From: Hyposmocoma kahamanoa
Lineage: Eukaryota; Arthropoda; Insecta; Lepidoptera; Cosmopterigidae
DNA: 64,000 nucleotides
Direction of reading: 5' to 3'
Assembly (NCBI RefSeq): GCF_003589595.1
Contig: NW_020656077.1
Coordinates: 4,275,538-4,339,537, forward strand
The notes under the pieces are model-generated. The model saw nothing but the letters and a program-made list of their open reading frames with translations, was not told the DNA's origin and searched no databases. The translations under genes and the position numbers were made by a program. Below, piece after piece: positions 1 through 10,794 of the stretch; positions within the stretch are counted from its first letter, which is position 1, and every line of letters starts with the position of its first letter.

Positions 1-957
1 ATAAAAAAAATATTAGTTATTGTAAAATTTCAAGGTAAGTTTGTTTTTTTTTTCTATTGTGAAAATTTGTTTTCACACCGTATAATAATCAGTGTATATC
101 GTCAATTTCACTATATATTTTTTCCAAAGTGATGCAGAACCAACCAAAGCCATTGAAGTTGTATAGACCATTTTGTAATTTACTAACAATCTATGGGCCT
201 GATACCGAAATAAATGATGATTATTATTATTATAAACCTGGTAATAAAGTCTGAACATAAAAAATAAATACCTTCATCGAACTTTGATATAATAACAAGA
301 CAGGGCGCTTTAAAATTTGACGCTTATAGAAGTGCTGCAGTGGCACAACTGTGGCGCACATACTAATTTTCATACATTATTTAGAAGCTCTGTTGCACCG
401 CTGCTATCATGACACGCGCGCCTCTTTCGAAGTCACATACGGATTCGCTCTGGACCTTTTGGAGGGAAAAGTTTCGTTTTTATTTTGACTTTCAATTATT
501 TTGTGAAATCTAGTTTAAAGTGGAATAGGATAGTGCTATTGTGCCTTAATCGCAGAACAAAACGCGAAATTATACGAATCTCGAACTAGAATAGGTACCC
601 TTAACGGCCCGTTTTAAGGAATCCCGAGTCAATCCAAGCACGCCGCCTCAAATTGCCTATCCTCTTTGTGGCGGCCATATTTACAGAAACATAAACTTCA
701 TATACATTCTGCTAAGCGGAAAACTCGACACTGGCGAAATCTTAAAAAGAAGGAACCGCCATTGACCAAAACGAAGAAGAAGAAGAAGAAGAAGTCACAT
801 ACAGTAAACTAAAGTCGGATTGACATTTGTTTGACGTGACGCGTCAGAACGGTATCGGTTTCCAGTTTAAAAATTACTGAAGTGCTACAGACGCGCGGCT
901 GCCGAGCCACTGCAGCTTTTCAACAACCGTCTAATTTGAAGGCGCCCATATACATAC
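1..957. other. Left-edge noncoding sequence
   Basis: I see no convincing gene here. Positions 352-420 hold a repeat that recurs at 23464-23530 (shared run 'actaattttcatacaat' followed by a GC-rich 'gacacgcgc' block). A (GAA)n microsatellite lies at 773-794. The sequence just before 957 has an 'aaattactga...cgcgcggct' block that also recurs near 23560, so much of this stretch is old repeat. Confidence 0.5.
773..794. repeat. (GAA)n microsatellite
   Basis: About seven uninterrupted GAA triplets are visible in noncoding sequence. Nothing suggests function. Confidence 0.9.
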
Positions 958-996
958 CTTCAGAGGCTCATTGCAGAGGTTCACGTAGTCGTCAAT
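958..996 (-). CDS. Candidate 39-nt internal micro-exon, gene unknown
   Basis: On the minus strand a pyrimidine-rich acceptor (ttgccttttccag) is followed by 39 nt and then a strong donor (AAG|GTATGTA). Only one frame is open, phase 0 at both ends, and it reads IDDYVNLCNEPLK. I do not recognise the peptide. It does not resemble the missing part of CutC, the nearest minus-strand gene, so it would belong to another gene extending outside the window. Splice-like sites around so short a stretch can occur by chance, so this is a weak call. Confidence 0.3.
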
Positions 997-1239
997 CTGG
1001 AAAAGGCAACATCAAATTACGAAATCTTAAAAATGTAGTTCGAAAACCTAATTAGAAATTTGTACTCATATACTAAGTAAAAGTTTGCTTACTAGTTAAG
1101 TAACGTAACATTTTAGTAACTAAGTATACCATAATTATGTACATATAAGTGAATTCTTGACAAAATAACTGGGCTAGAAAAAGTGATTAAAATATACTGG
1201 GTGCTAGTAAGTCTAATAATTCTGTAGTAGTAACTCCTT

Positions 1240-1342
1240 TCCTCCGAAACGCAGTAATAATCACAAGTAATAGTCACATTACTGCTTAGGGACAGAAATA
1301 AATAAGGTGACTGTAATGCCCTGGAAGACGGACTTTCAAAAG
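1240..1342 (-). repeat. Fragment of dispersed retroelement tail (family R)
   Basis: The stretch 'cattactgcttagggacagaaataaataaggtgactgt' matches family R copies at 19715, 37275, 38690, 41790 and 44325. Complete copies end in a 'cttaccatcaggtg' type 3' tail with A-rich sequence. This copy is on the minus strand and is truncated. Confidence 0.65.
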
Positions 1343-1483
1343 AAACTGCGCTATGTAAGAAATTTTATATTTTTGGCTCCGTCTAACATCAAAGGCTAAA
1401 TGCTAGAGCGACCTTTATTGGCACCGAACCTTTCGTATAGACCACATAAGGCCTGGCAAAGCTCATTCAGCTAAACCAAAACT

Positions 1484-1977
1484 ATCGAGTATATAACCAT
1501 AAATAGAGACGAAATAAGGGCCATATATTCCTGGTAACACATTAGCGATACAGCTCTTATAAATATCAACTCTCGTTTGCACTGAAATATAGACAGATCA
1601 ACTACGGACCTGTGTGTACGTCTCCGTGTATGCCAAAAAATATTTTGTATTTATTGTAATAAAGATAATATCTCTAACAATGCCGTGCTGTTCTATTCGG
1701 TGGTGTAGGAAAAACAGCAAAACATCTAATTACAAAACAAACGGAATCACATTTCAGCAGTAACTAAATATAAAATATGTAATTTTGCAATTATCGCCCA
1801 TTATAGCAAAGCTCAAGTTAACTGGTCGATTTGAAGTGAAACAGTTAACGACACCCGTCAATTGTTTCGAACTCGGGCTGGCCAAAAGGAGCGCAGTTGT
1901 CACAGTAATGATATGGCAGAATAGTTTTCAAACAAATTAAATGACATTTCGTCTCTATTTCTGGTTATATACTCGAT
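1484..1977 (-). mobile_element. MITE family A, copy 1 (494 bp, terminal inverted repeats)
   Basis: The ends are inverted: 'atcgagtatataaccat...agagacgaaat' on the left and 'atttcgtctctatttctggttatatactcgat' on the right, about 31 bp. The interior matches the element at 20710-21128 in reverse orientation, including 'gtttgaaaactattctgcca' and 'cacttcaaatcgaccagt'. There is no long open frame, so it is a non-autonomous DNA transposon. I see no clear target-site duplication. Confidence 0.85.
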
Positions 1978-2660
1978 CACCAAAACACACATGTCTCCCG
2001 GGATGTCTGGATGCAGACCAATGATTTCAAATACTCAAGGCGTACAGTGCTAAACACTGTGGGGAAACTGGCAATGCGGAGTAAATAAGCACTTGTTCAA
2101 TCTAAAACTTATAGAGAGCAGAGACTCGCTCGTCGACAGGCATGGAGGAAACCAAAACAATAGGCCAAGATAATCACTCAGTTCATAATACTGTTTACTC
2201 GTAAATTGTGCTTAGTACCTAATGACCACAATAAATCAATTGCTGGTCGCAAAGACGAAGGGCTGCACAGATTCTGAATGAAGCCACAGTAATGGTGTTT
2301 CTTCTAATACTATTGCACGTGGAATATTCTCACACCTAGCATGAGACCCTGTAGGCATGTGTTAGCTATAGCTACGAAACTAAGCAAAAATATTCATTAC
2401 CTTGAAGAAGCTACCACAACTCTTATAGTCTGTAAGGTGGCAGTCAATCTATAAAAATATTTAAACTTTGTTTAATATCCAATTAATATCTATATTCTAG
2501 ACTTAAATTTCTAGTAAGAGATTAGCAGGCCATGACAATTTTACATCCAACTCTCCCATTACCGTTACTTAATTGATGATTTATATTCTATTTAATCATT
2601 ACTCATCTCTTAATTAGTAGTGATGTGGTCTCTTAACGCTGGTATTTTTGTCAGAAATTC

Positions 2661-3095
2661 AACTGCCTCTGTGGCTCCGTGACACGGATTTCGTTAGGGT
2701 GAACCACCCTGCCGGACTTCCACGCAAAGGTCTCAGGTTCGATTCCCGGGCCGAGAGAAATATTTGTATAACCTATTTCACTTTTAATTTCAAGTGTTTA
2801 TTGCAAATCACATTACGAATTTAAGATGGAACATTAATTTGATGGTATACACGTGACGCCCTGCAAGGGCACAGCAACATCTGAGGGCTAAATTCATAAA
2901 TCACACTATTTAATTATACTAAATGATTACATTACAATATAATATATTAACTATTAAATAACCTACATTTATTCCAGTCGTGAGTTTGAGTGTAATTTGT
3001 GGTTGTCTATGTGTGTGTCCATGGCACCTGCGATACAGAGTTTCCCTAATGCAAGGCTATGTTGAGTGTGTGCGTTCTTGTTATTATTATTATTA
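2661..3095 (+). mobile_element. tRNA-derived SINE (family S1), interrupted copy
   Basis: A tRNA-like head with B box 'ggttcgattccc' is followed by 'gggagaaatatttgtatggcct...' and a body ending 'gtgagtgtgtgcgtt' with an (ATT)n tail. Other S1 copies lie at 12685, 38345, 47311, 57472 and 60102. This copy is split by about 180 bp of unrelated AT-rich DNA between roughly 2785 and 2970, flanked by a near-duplicate of 'taacctayattt', and its A-box region is diverged. Confidence 0.85.
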
Positions 3096-3598
3096 GGATT
3101 TTGTTGCTGCTAGGCAATTACCAGATTATTCATATGTAAATGGATTTATATTGCTCTGTTACCCATCCATTGTACTACCTAAATAATGTTTTCTTTTTTC
3201 GTATGAGCGTAGAGACCTGGTAACCTCGAATATCTGAACTACCTTGTCAGGCACCAATCACTGCCAATCTTTGTTCTATTGCAATTATGTAATGTACATA
3301 ATTGACATCTTAAGGAAATTTAAAGATTTTATTATTATTATTAGAAGACTGGGAAGACTGTTTATGTATGTATTTATGAATATTATGTTTATAAATACTA
3401 GGTACTAACATCATGATCATAAGTCGTTGTTTATGATGTCAGTATTACAGCCCACAAGATATTAGTATTTTACAAATAACCCTGTGTATTAGGCAGTACT
3501 TATATTATCATCATTAATATTTACATTTAAATTTTAATAAATTTATTATACAATAATTAGCCCTGCAGATTTTATTTCTTCACCACAGTTAGAGCTTA

Positions 3599-3742
3599 TA
3601 TGCACACGGCGTATTTTATACGCGCCATCAACGCGTGTTTTTTCGAATGCGTGTTTTCGACGCAAGTATACGCGCAGATGACGCGCGTGTAGGGTGCGTG
3701 TACGCGCGTCATCATCGCGTACAAAAATACGCCGTGTGAATA
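3599..3742. mobile_element. Short GC-rich MITE (CACACGGCG ends)
   Basis: The inverted ends read 'tgcacacggcgtattttatacgcg' and 'cgcgtacaaaaatacgccgtgtgaat'. The middle holds a second inverted pair, 'gatgacgcgcg' and 'cgcgcgtcatc'. The open minus-strand frame across this segment is a by-product of the CG-rich palindromes and is not a gene. Confidence 0.7.
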
Positions 3743-3769
3743 GGTTCTTAGGATTGGCTGAATCTCTTA

Positions 3770-4026
3770 GTCTCAACTCACACAGGCGCTGAGTCGAAAC
3801 GTCGCGACGCGTCATGTTTTTCGCCTATAGCTATTTTCCCATTATTAAGGTACAAATTTATGTTATGCAAATATGGAGTCGCTGCGCGTTACTTGAGCGC
3901 AGTGAGGCGTCAGACACCGACCACACTGTGATCCGGACGCACTAATGCGACCGTCGCCAGGTGTTATAGTTGACAAACAGGACGCAACGCGACGCGTCGC
4001 GACTCTGCGCCAGTGTGAGTTGAGCC
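3770..4026. mobile_element. PIF/Harbinger-like MITE with TTA target duplication
   Basis: The left end is 'gtctcaactcacacaggcgc' and the right end, read in reverse, is 'ggctcaactcacactggcgc'; the GC-rich inner repeats continue to about 35 bp. TTA flanks both sides (3767-3769 and 4027-4029), the 3-bp duplication typical of PIF/Harbinger. No transposase frame is present. The GGCTCAA end also occurs at 42753 and 60369. Confidence 0.75.
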
Positions 4027-4183
4027 TTAGACTTATCTATATCTTATCTCACCTTTACATATTATTATGTCCTTGTGTGTGTTTTTAATGTCTTGCCTTG
4101 TGCATTATAGAATTTATAATAAGGCTTTATGTATAAGTCACAATAGATAATAAATCCTCAAAGCTGCATGCACAAATATTTTA

Positions 4184-4186
<3 letters not shown>

Positions 4187-4214
<28 letters not shown>
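4187..4214. repeat. (TA)n microsatellite
   Basis: An uninterrupted run of TA dinucleotides lies in AT-rich noncoding sequence. Confidence 0.9.
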
Positions 4215-4220
<6 letters not shown>

Positions 4221-4934
4221 CAAAAAGTGGAAAAAGCTCTGACTTTAAAAACTTGTAAAAACTAAAAAAAAAAAAGATGTAAAATCTAATGCTGATAGAG
4301 CCACCTTCTGCAAAATGGGATAACCAAGTGCAAAAACTCTTGCAAATATGCTTGTGCTTCAATTTCTCAAAGTCTCTCGACAAACTTTGTGTTTCGAATA
4401 CGTCGGCTTTTATTCACAGATAATTTACAGCATGTACTTGTATTTTTTTATAAGAAGCCAATACATTCAAGAAAAACACCAGTGGTTATTATCAAAAAGT
4501 CCAAAAACATGTTTCTGTAGCTTGTGGTGTTTCCAATCAGAACAGTAAAAAATATTTTAAAATATGATAAAAAAGAATTCAGTTCCTTTTGAGTCACCTA
4601 ATAAAGTACGAAAGAACAATAGATAATTGTTAGTTACGTATTGTTCATTAGTAACCGCAAAAATATTCGTTTTTAGTTATAGTATAACAGAATCACACTT
4701 TATTTACTTCATATTTTTGTTAACTTACTTATTGATTTATTGAGTAAATGGGCCATTCCAAATTGACGGGACATTTTGACTCCTTTTTTCTTGAACTTTA
4801 AGTAATTTCTCCCTAACCAAAGCTTAATTAGACTTAAAATGAAAATATCATGAAGCCAGGTATGCAATTCAACTGCGACTATTTATTTCAATAAATTTAT
4901 GACATGATTTATCCTCAAAACTTTTAATTTTCTA

Positions 4935-6075
4935 AGTGTGACGGGTGGGACACTTACGACATACGCCAGTTTGAGTTGATGGCTCCATTGTCAAGATCAA
5001 GACAAACTATTAATATTTTGTTCAGCAAGTTTTTCAATTGAGTTGATGGCTTCATTGTCAAGATCAAGACAAACTATTAATATTTTGTTTAGCAAGTTTT
5101 TCATATGAGATAACTTGAATGTTACAGTTCTTTTTTATATATACACTTAATTAATAACTTCGATAAATTTTAAGGAAACTAATATGTTAAGTTGTGACGG
5201 GTGAGACATAATTTTGTGACGGGAGGGACGAGTTACAATTGAATACACAGAATTAATAAAATTACACTGTTTAATATGAGATCCATCGTTAGTAAGCAAA
5301 TATTTTATAATTTTTGTCTTCTTAAGACATTTTAACATAAAAAAACAGTATTAAAGAACTGCTAAAATAATCCTATTTTTTTTTTAAACTCTATGACGAC
5401 ATGAAATCAAAGTCACGCATGTAAAATACGTTAATAAATTTGAAAAATCCTGCCGCATCTGTGAAGATTATGTATTATATCAAAATATATCAAATTTTAG
5501 AAGTTTTGCTCGAATATTATTATGCTCGAATATAATTAAGTTAAAACTAGTAGAGACAGACTATTCATGAATTTCCTGATACTAAAAATAATCAGGAAAA
5601 ATGTTGTTGCTTTTCAATTGTCTTTTTTTATGTGTTAAAATATCTTAGTTATGAGAAGAATTATAAAAAATTTCCTTACAAATGATGGATTTAGATATAA
5701 ACAGTGTATTTTTTTAAATTGTATGTAATCTAATGTAACTTGTCCGACCTGTCACAAAATGGAGTCCCAATCATCACAATTTAACACATCAAATGTTAAA
5801 CTCCGAAATTAAAGCAACTGTTACACCTAGTAAACATCGTGACAACTCGAATCCATGAAAATACAAACATTTGTTCATAGTAAACACATTTAGAAGTGTG
5901 TCCCACCCATGGCTGTGACAGGTGCGACATATTTACATTTCTAGTTACATGCACAATGACCAACCAAGACAAAAAAATGACCCTTAGCATAATTGTTACT
6001 TTTACAAAAGCGAATACCAATAGATAGCATATTTATTGGTTAAAATAAAAATATATATGTTTCATTGTGACGGGT
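4935..6075. repeat. Cluster of GTGACGGGTGGGAC-like motifs
   Basis: Variants of 'gtgacgggtgggac' occur near 4938, 5194, 5217 and 6066 on the plus strand, with related forms 'gtccgacctgtcac' near 5742 and 'tcccaccc...tgtgacaggtgcgac' near 5900. They lie in otherwise AT-rich sequence with no gene. They may be remnants of an amplified repeat; I cannot assign it. Confidence 0.55.
4971..5104. repeat. Tandem duplication, 67-bp unit, two copies
   Basis: The block beginning 'ttgagttgatggct' recurs exactly 67 bp later (4971 and 5038), each followed by 'cattgtcaagatcaagacaaactattaatattttgtt'. Only a few bases differ, so the duplication is recent. Confidence 0.9.
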
Positions 6076-6763
6076 GGGATTTGAAATTAGTATTTATTGA
6101 AACTTTAATAACTCCTCACCATATATACTTCCATGCAATCACTTATCACTGTTTTAAAATTTGTAAATTGTCTTTTCTTTGACTGTAATAACTTACTTAG
6201 AAAGACTCACAAACAACCGCGAAAATTGTTGCTAATATTATAGGAAAAAATGCTTCAGTATAGATAATAGCACTATGGCTGTATTAATGAAGACAAAATA
6301 TACAATCACTGTACAATTTCCGAACAATTACATTTATTTCTAATGATTTAATTTATTGGGCGTATTCTAGTCATACAATTAAAACCAAATTATCCAATTT
6401 ATTTTTTTGAACTGCGGTATCATTTTCGCTGGAATGACCCAAATGTTATTAAAAACAGGGAAATAGTTTTCAGGTCCATATAGTTCACACAGAAATTAAA
6501 ACAAAACAACAATGAAGTATATTCATATTCATGTGCATACAGAAATTGATGATTGCCAAGGGACATTGAGAAAATAGAAGCACTGTCCCTACGCGACAGA
6601 ACCTGTTAGAAATAACTAATGACCATACATAATGCATCATGATCCTCAGCAAATTAGGGGACTACAAGAGCTCTTCTACTTGTAAAACAAATATTGGCAT
6701 TAAAACTCGATACTAGTCACTACTAAACATTATATTTAAGGCCAAAGTAAATGACAAGCATAC
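5105..6763. other. No gene seen; region 3' of the CutC exon
   Basis: Apart from the motif cluster, nothing supports a coding region. I looked on the minus strand for the next CutC exon (the FxMIRPRxGDF block) and did not find it. The intron after 6764 therefore appears to run at least to the left edge, or the locus is broken. Confidence 0.5.
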
Positions 6764-6904
6764 CGCAGCAATGACTGTTCGAACAAGTCCAGGCGAAGGA
6801 GTAAGACCGCCTTCGGGCAACGAGCTGCACAATTCCAATTCATCGGCACCATTCTGTATAGCATTGATTGCTGACTCCAGACTGTCCACGCATACCTCCA
6901 ACAT
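6764..6904 (-). CDS. CUTC: CutC-family copper homeostasis protein, 5' exon only
   Basis: This exon starts at an ATG (6904-6902), encodes 47 residues and ends in phase 0 at a donor GCG|GTATGC. The product begins [15 protein letters not shown] and contains [20 protein letters not shown], the hallmark N-terminal block of CutC proteins: the first strand of a TIM barrel followed by the GADRIELC-SEGGxTPS motif. Family members are about 210-270 residues, so roughly four fifths of the protein is missing. CutC was linked to copper tolerance in bacteria; its role in animals is less certain. Human CUTC has about 25 extra residues before this point, so an additional upstream exon is possible, although starting here is usual for shorter family members. 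The gene diverges from ABCE1, about 3.9 kb away. It could be a partial pseudogene, but the intact frame and donor argue against that. Confidence 0.8.
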
Positions 6905-7487
6905 GCTTATAAAAATGATAACATAGGCATAAGTATTACATTAGGTATGTAGAATGCCGACTCCTATTTCCAATGTTATTACGATACTGTCGTCAGCTAT
7001 TTTAGCATCAGCTATTACAGTATCCATGGGGGTAGTGTGTGGATGTGCATTAACAAAATCTCTGTTTAACAATAATTTCAAAAAATATGTAGATACGGTA
7101 CCTATTTATTTATTTTAACTTAATATATTAGGTCACTTAATTTTTGTTGTGATTAACTCCATCCATAATAAAATGTATCTTTTTTCATATTTGTCTTGGC
7201 TTTTTGCTATATTTTAACCTTCAACTTGAACTTTTGTACGTATGGCTCTGTCGCTTTGCGCGACGATTAATTTTGTTTACTTACGGTTTTTGACACTCCT
7301 TTGACAAATCTTGTCAAAAGTTATAGAAATTATGGTTTTCCATCCTCGAAGTAGAAACGTTAAACCTAGAACTATACATAAAAACCTTTCTAATGTTGGG
7401 TCATATAAAAATTTCCGTATTGAAAAAATCATATTTTTTAGAAAATTGAATTCGGATATTTTTCCTTCCTTTATTTTTTTCCGTCCT

Positions 7488-7650
7488 CTTAAGGGTGTAT
7501 TCCAGGACTACTCAATGCTCAAGTCAGGACGTGAGTATAATTTCAAGCACTGGAAATACGACCCTAATGGCAAGGACTTGAGTATGATTTCTAGTGGTTT
7601 AAATCGTACTCTAGTCCTGACTTGAGCATTGAGGGGAATACACCCCTAAG
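7488..7650. mobile_element. Foldback MITE (family F), copy 1
   Basis: A palindromic element: left arm 'cttaagggtgtattcc...ctcaatgctcaagtcagga', right arm 'tcctgacttgagcattgag...ggaatacacccctaag'. Two related copies lie in tandem at 23581-23907. A 104-residue open frame crossing it is an accident of the palindrome. Confidence 0.8.
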
Positions 7651-7939
7651 ATTTTCCACATACATTGACGTTGCCACCTTTCAAAAGTTGAAGTTACTGA
7701 ACGAAAACGATGGAGCCATTTTAAAGGTGTTCCCAAGGACGTACTAATAGCTCTATGGGTGTTCCTCCGTTCCAATAGCTATCCCCGTCACTATCAAAAA
7801 CGTATTTGTTACAATGCGCGATCTCCGTTCCGTGGTTCACATTTTATGTATCCACTATGACGTCCCAAGAACTATTTAGTGATGGGAAACCTTCCGCGCT
7901 AAATCGATTGATCGAACGGAATACACGTATTCCATTCAA

Positions 7940-8855
7940 GTATTCGTTGATTACAAGTAGTCGTGAAGTATTAATACAGTAGAAAAATACCAAAACAAGA
8001 TAGTTATTTAAAATATAGTTATAGTTATATAAAAATTTTTATTACTTAATAATTTCAACTTTAATTTTTAATCAACTTCAAATCGCACATGACAGCTAAC
8101 ATAGTGTTATCTCATAATGGCTATAATTTATATTAATATTACCTATTTAGTTTCCTAGCGACAGTATTGTCCTGTTACTTTGAAATTAAATCGAATAAGA
8201 ATGACACATCAATGTAGCAAAATTTTGGAGATAAATTATTAATGTAACGCAATTCTGAGATAAAATATAATATAACGCCATTTTCGAGATAATACTATAT
8301 TAGTTGTCAAGTGCGATTAATATTAAAATTATATCCCTTGAAATAATATAAGCTATCTTTTTGTAATAGAAGATCTTATCGATTGACTTAAATAATAAAA
8401 ACGCACCTCAATATATGAACTCGCAACTGCCATAGTTAAATTTACTAGATAGTTTTACGTCGGTGATTGATCGAATTGGTGAATGGCAAGTGAATACCCG
8501 TAAACACGCGTTTTCATTTAATTAATCGATTCTAAATAGAATAATTTTTGTTCAAGTATTTGTTGATTACAAGTAGTCGTAATATTAATATAGTAGAAAA
8601 ATACTAGAATAAGATAGTCTAGTCCTTTATTTTAGTATAAAAAAATTCTTTACCTTTACCTTTTAATCGACTTTGAATATTAAAATTACTGTCCTTCCAG
8701 TAAAATGAGTTTATTATATAGCATCTTTTTGTAATAGAAGATCTTATCGATTAACTTAAATAATGAAAACGCACCTCAATATATGAACTTGCGGATGTCT
8801 TAATTAATTTTACTAGCTGGTTTTCTGTTGGTAATTGATCAAATTGATGGCAAGA
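7940..8855. repeat. Diverged direct duplication
   Basis: Blocks recur in the same order and orientation. 'gttgattacaagtagtcgt' occurs near 7946 and 8561. 'ctttttgtaatagaagatcttatcgatt' occurs near 8357 and 8725, each followed by 'aacgcacctcaatatatgaact'. The first unit runs about 7940-8490 and the second about 8555-8855, shortened by internal deletion. Confidence 0.8.
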
Positions 8856-9839
8856 CTAATGAAAATGTTACTACTGACACAATATTGTAACATCTTATTA
8901 ATCAGAAGAGGTTTACGTAATAATGGCCTCGTGTAAAATTTTTGTTATTTGTTTATTATTTCTCGAATTTCTAACTCTGCTACTCTGCATATTTGGATAG
9001 CATCTTAAGTGGGATAAACCAGACTTCGTCCTCGAAAGCAACGAACTCATACGTATGACCATCTCCAGGTTTTTGTAAATCACAGCGCACTGTTAATTCT
9101 TTGCGTTATACATTTTTTTGTATTACTCGTAATAATTAAATAATAGTAATAATTAATAAGTAATTATTTGCTCACTATATTCGAGCATTCGAGGCGACGT
9201 GCTGTAAAAATTATCGAAATCACAGGTAGTACTGGATAATAGATACTACAAAACTGAAAAAAAAAACGAAACGTTACTAAACGTTATAACAAAAGAGTTA
9301 TAGAATATTTTTATAATATTGCTAAGGTCATAATAATTTTCGTCCCTTTGTTTTCAAAATCGATCAGAATCGAGAACAAAGTTGCCTAACGTATACATCA
9401 CTAAATGTTAAATTTGGGCAAAAAAAATGCACTACAAGCGGCCGTACCACAGAAACTGAATGCATTATGCAAAAGTGCGTTCGTTCGATATTCATGGCGT
9501 ATTAACAAAGGATTACAAATATATCGCACCAAATAAAAGCCGCAATGTATTACAAATCATGAGGCATACACTGAGTTGCGTATTTGTTTTCTCGAAATTC
9601 ATACAAAACCAAAATAATTGTTTTTAAAATAAATTATGCATCTTCTGATTACAAAATCACTTGCCCACGGAAGGAAACGTCCCTGTTTACCCGTTTACAA
9701 ACAGTCATGGTGCTTTTTATAATGGAACAATTATGCATTTCTCGCATTTTCGACCGGTGTCTATCTACGATAACGGTCGAGCGCGTTCTGAAGTGTATAG
9801 CAGCGGCAAGTAAATGAATTTCACTTACTTTGGGCACGC

Positions 9840-10380
9840 GAAATACGTACCCTTGCGGCGTCTATCTAGATATATGTCTGTGGGGCCACATAAGGAATAT
9901 CGCAAGACGCATTGCAGGCTTGCACGATCCGACTACATTCAACATTACACCGATGAACGACTAGGCGGACTGCAAAGCAGGATAATGAATGACTTGACCA
10001 GTAGCACATTTGCAGAGTGACGGTACAGTACACCGTAGTCACAGGTTCGATATTTGTATTAATAATTATATTATATTTAAAAAAAAGTTTGGCAATTCTG
10101 AGTACAAGTACAAACTTTTAGCTTTCACTTTTATCCATTCCGGGATATCAGAGGGAGGTATTATTCACTGTACATGCACCTACATTAGGAAAATATACTC
10201 TGTCTAAAAGGGCCCATTCATTATCCTGCTTTACAGTCCACCTATCCGTCCGCCGCGTAATACATACCTACGTGCAAGATATATATGCATAATGCATACG
10301 TGCAAAATTCCATACGTGGGCCATATGTAGAATGGTGTGTGAGTAGTCTCCAGCCTGCGCGTCGGACTACTTTGCAGATA
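9840..10380. repeat. Large imperfect inverted repeat upstream of ABCE1
   Basis: The left arm (about 9850-9995) contains 'taggcggactgcaaagcaggataatgaatg'; the right arm (about 10210-10380) contains its reverse complement with few changes. Both arms also share a 'ggccacataaggaat...cttgcacg' block. The likely source is a diverged MITE with long arms. It ends about 400 bp before the ABCE1 start codon. Confidence 0.6.
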
Positions 10381-10794
10381 GCAAATGGTCCGTTTTAGTT
10401 ACAACTTTGTATTACATTTTTTTCCATCATTGTGTTTTAAATTTCTTTTTAGACGAAATTGTACGTACTTGACGTAAGTGTTGCCAGTTTCATACTTGCT
10501 CCTTTTGACATTACGAGCTAAAAAACGAGTAAGGACACGCGAACGGTGGCTTAATTTTGGCTTACGTTCGCCTTCTTTTCTCAGGTATTTACACATTTTA
10601 CCTCTTATTCTTTGTTATTGGCCACGTAGTAACATTTTGTGTGGTCAAATGTACTTTATCATACAGTTTCCCTTTTATCCAACATCCAAAAGTGTTGAGG
10701 TTATATTCGTCAACTGTGCCACATAACTTGAAGTAAACTTTCTTCTTTTTTCCTAATTTCCTTGCTAATAAATAGCTTATTTTCTGTGACAGTA

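Larger units (their letters stand above)
6905..10794. other. Intergenic region between CutC and ABCE1
   Basis: No recognisable gene lies here. It contains a foldback element (7488-7650), a diverged direct duplication (7940-8855) and a large imperfect inverted repeat (about 9840-10380). The stretch 8856-9839 is plain AT-rich sequence in which I see nothing. The ABCE1 promoter and any noncoding first exon must lie toward the right end. Confidence 0.5.

Noticed and set aside
3546..3815. 89-residue arginine-rich minus-strand frame
   Set aside because: It lies across two CG-rich MITEs; the arginine codons come from CG-rich palindromes.
4138..4383. 81-residue minus-strand frame with IYIYIYMYIK
   Set aside because: Translated (TA)n microsatellite and poly(A) sequence.
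7311..7625. 104-residue plus-strand frame
   Set aside because: Its second half is the foldback element at 7488-7650, and the first half is AT-rich with no domain.
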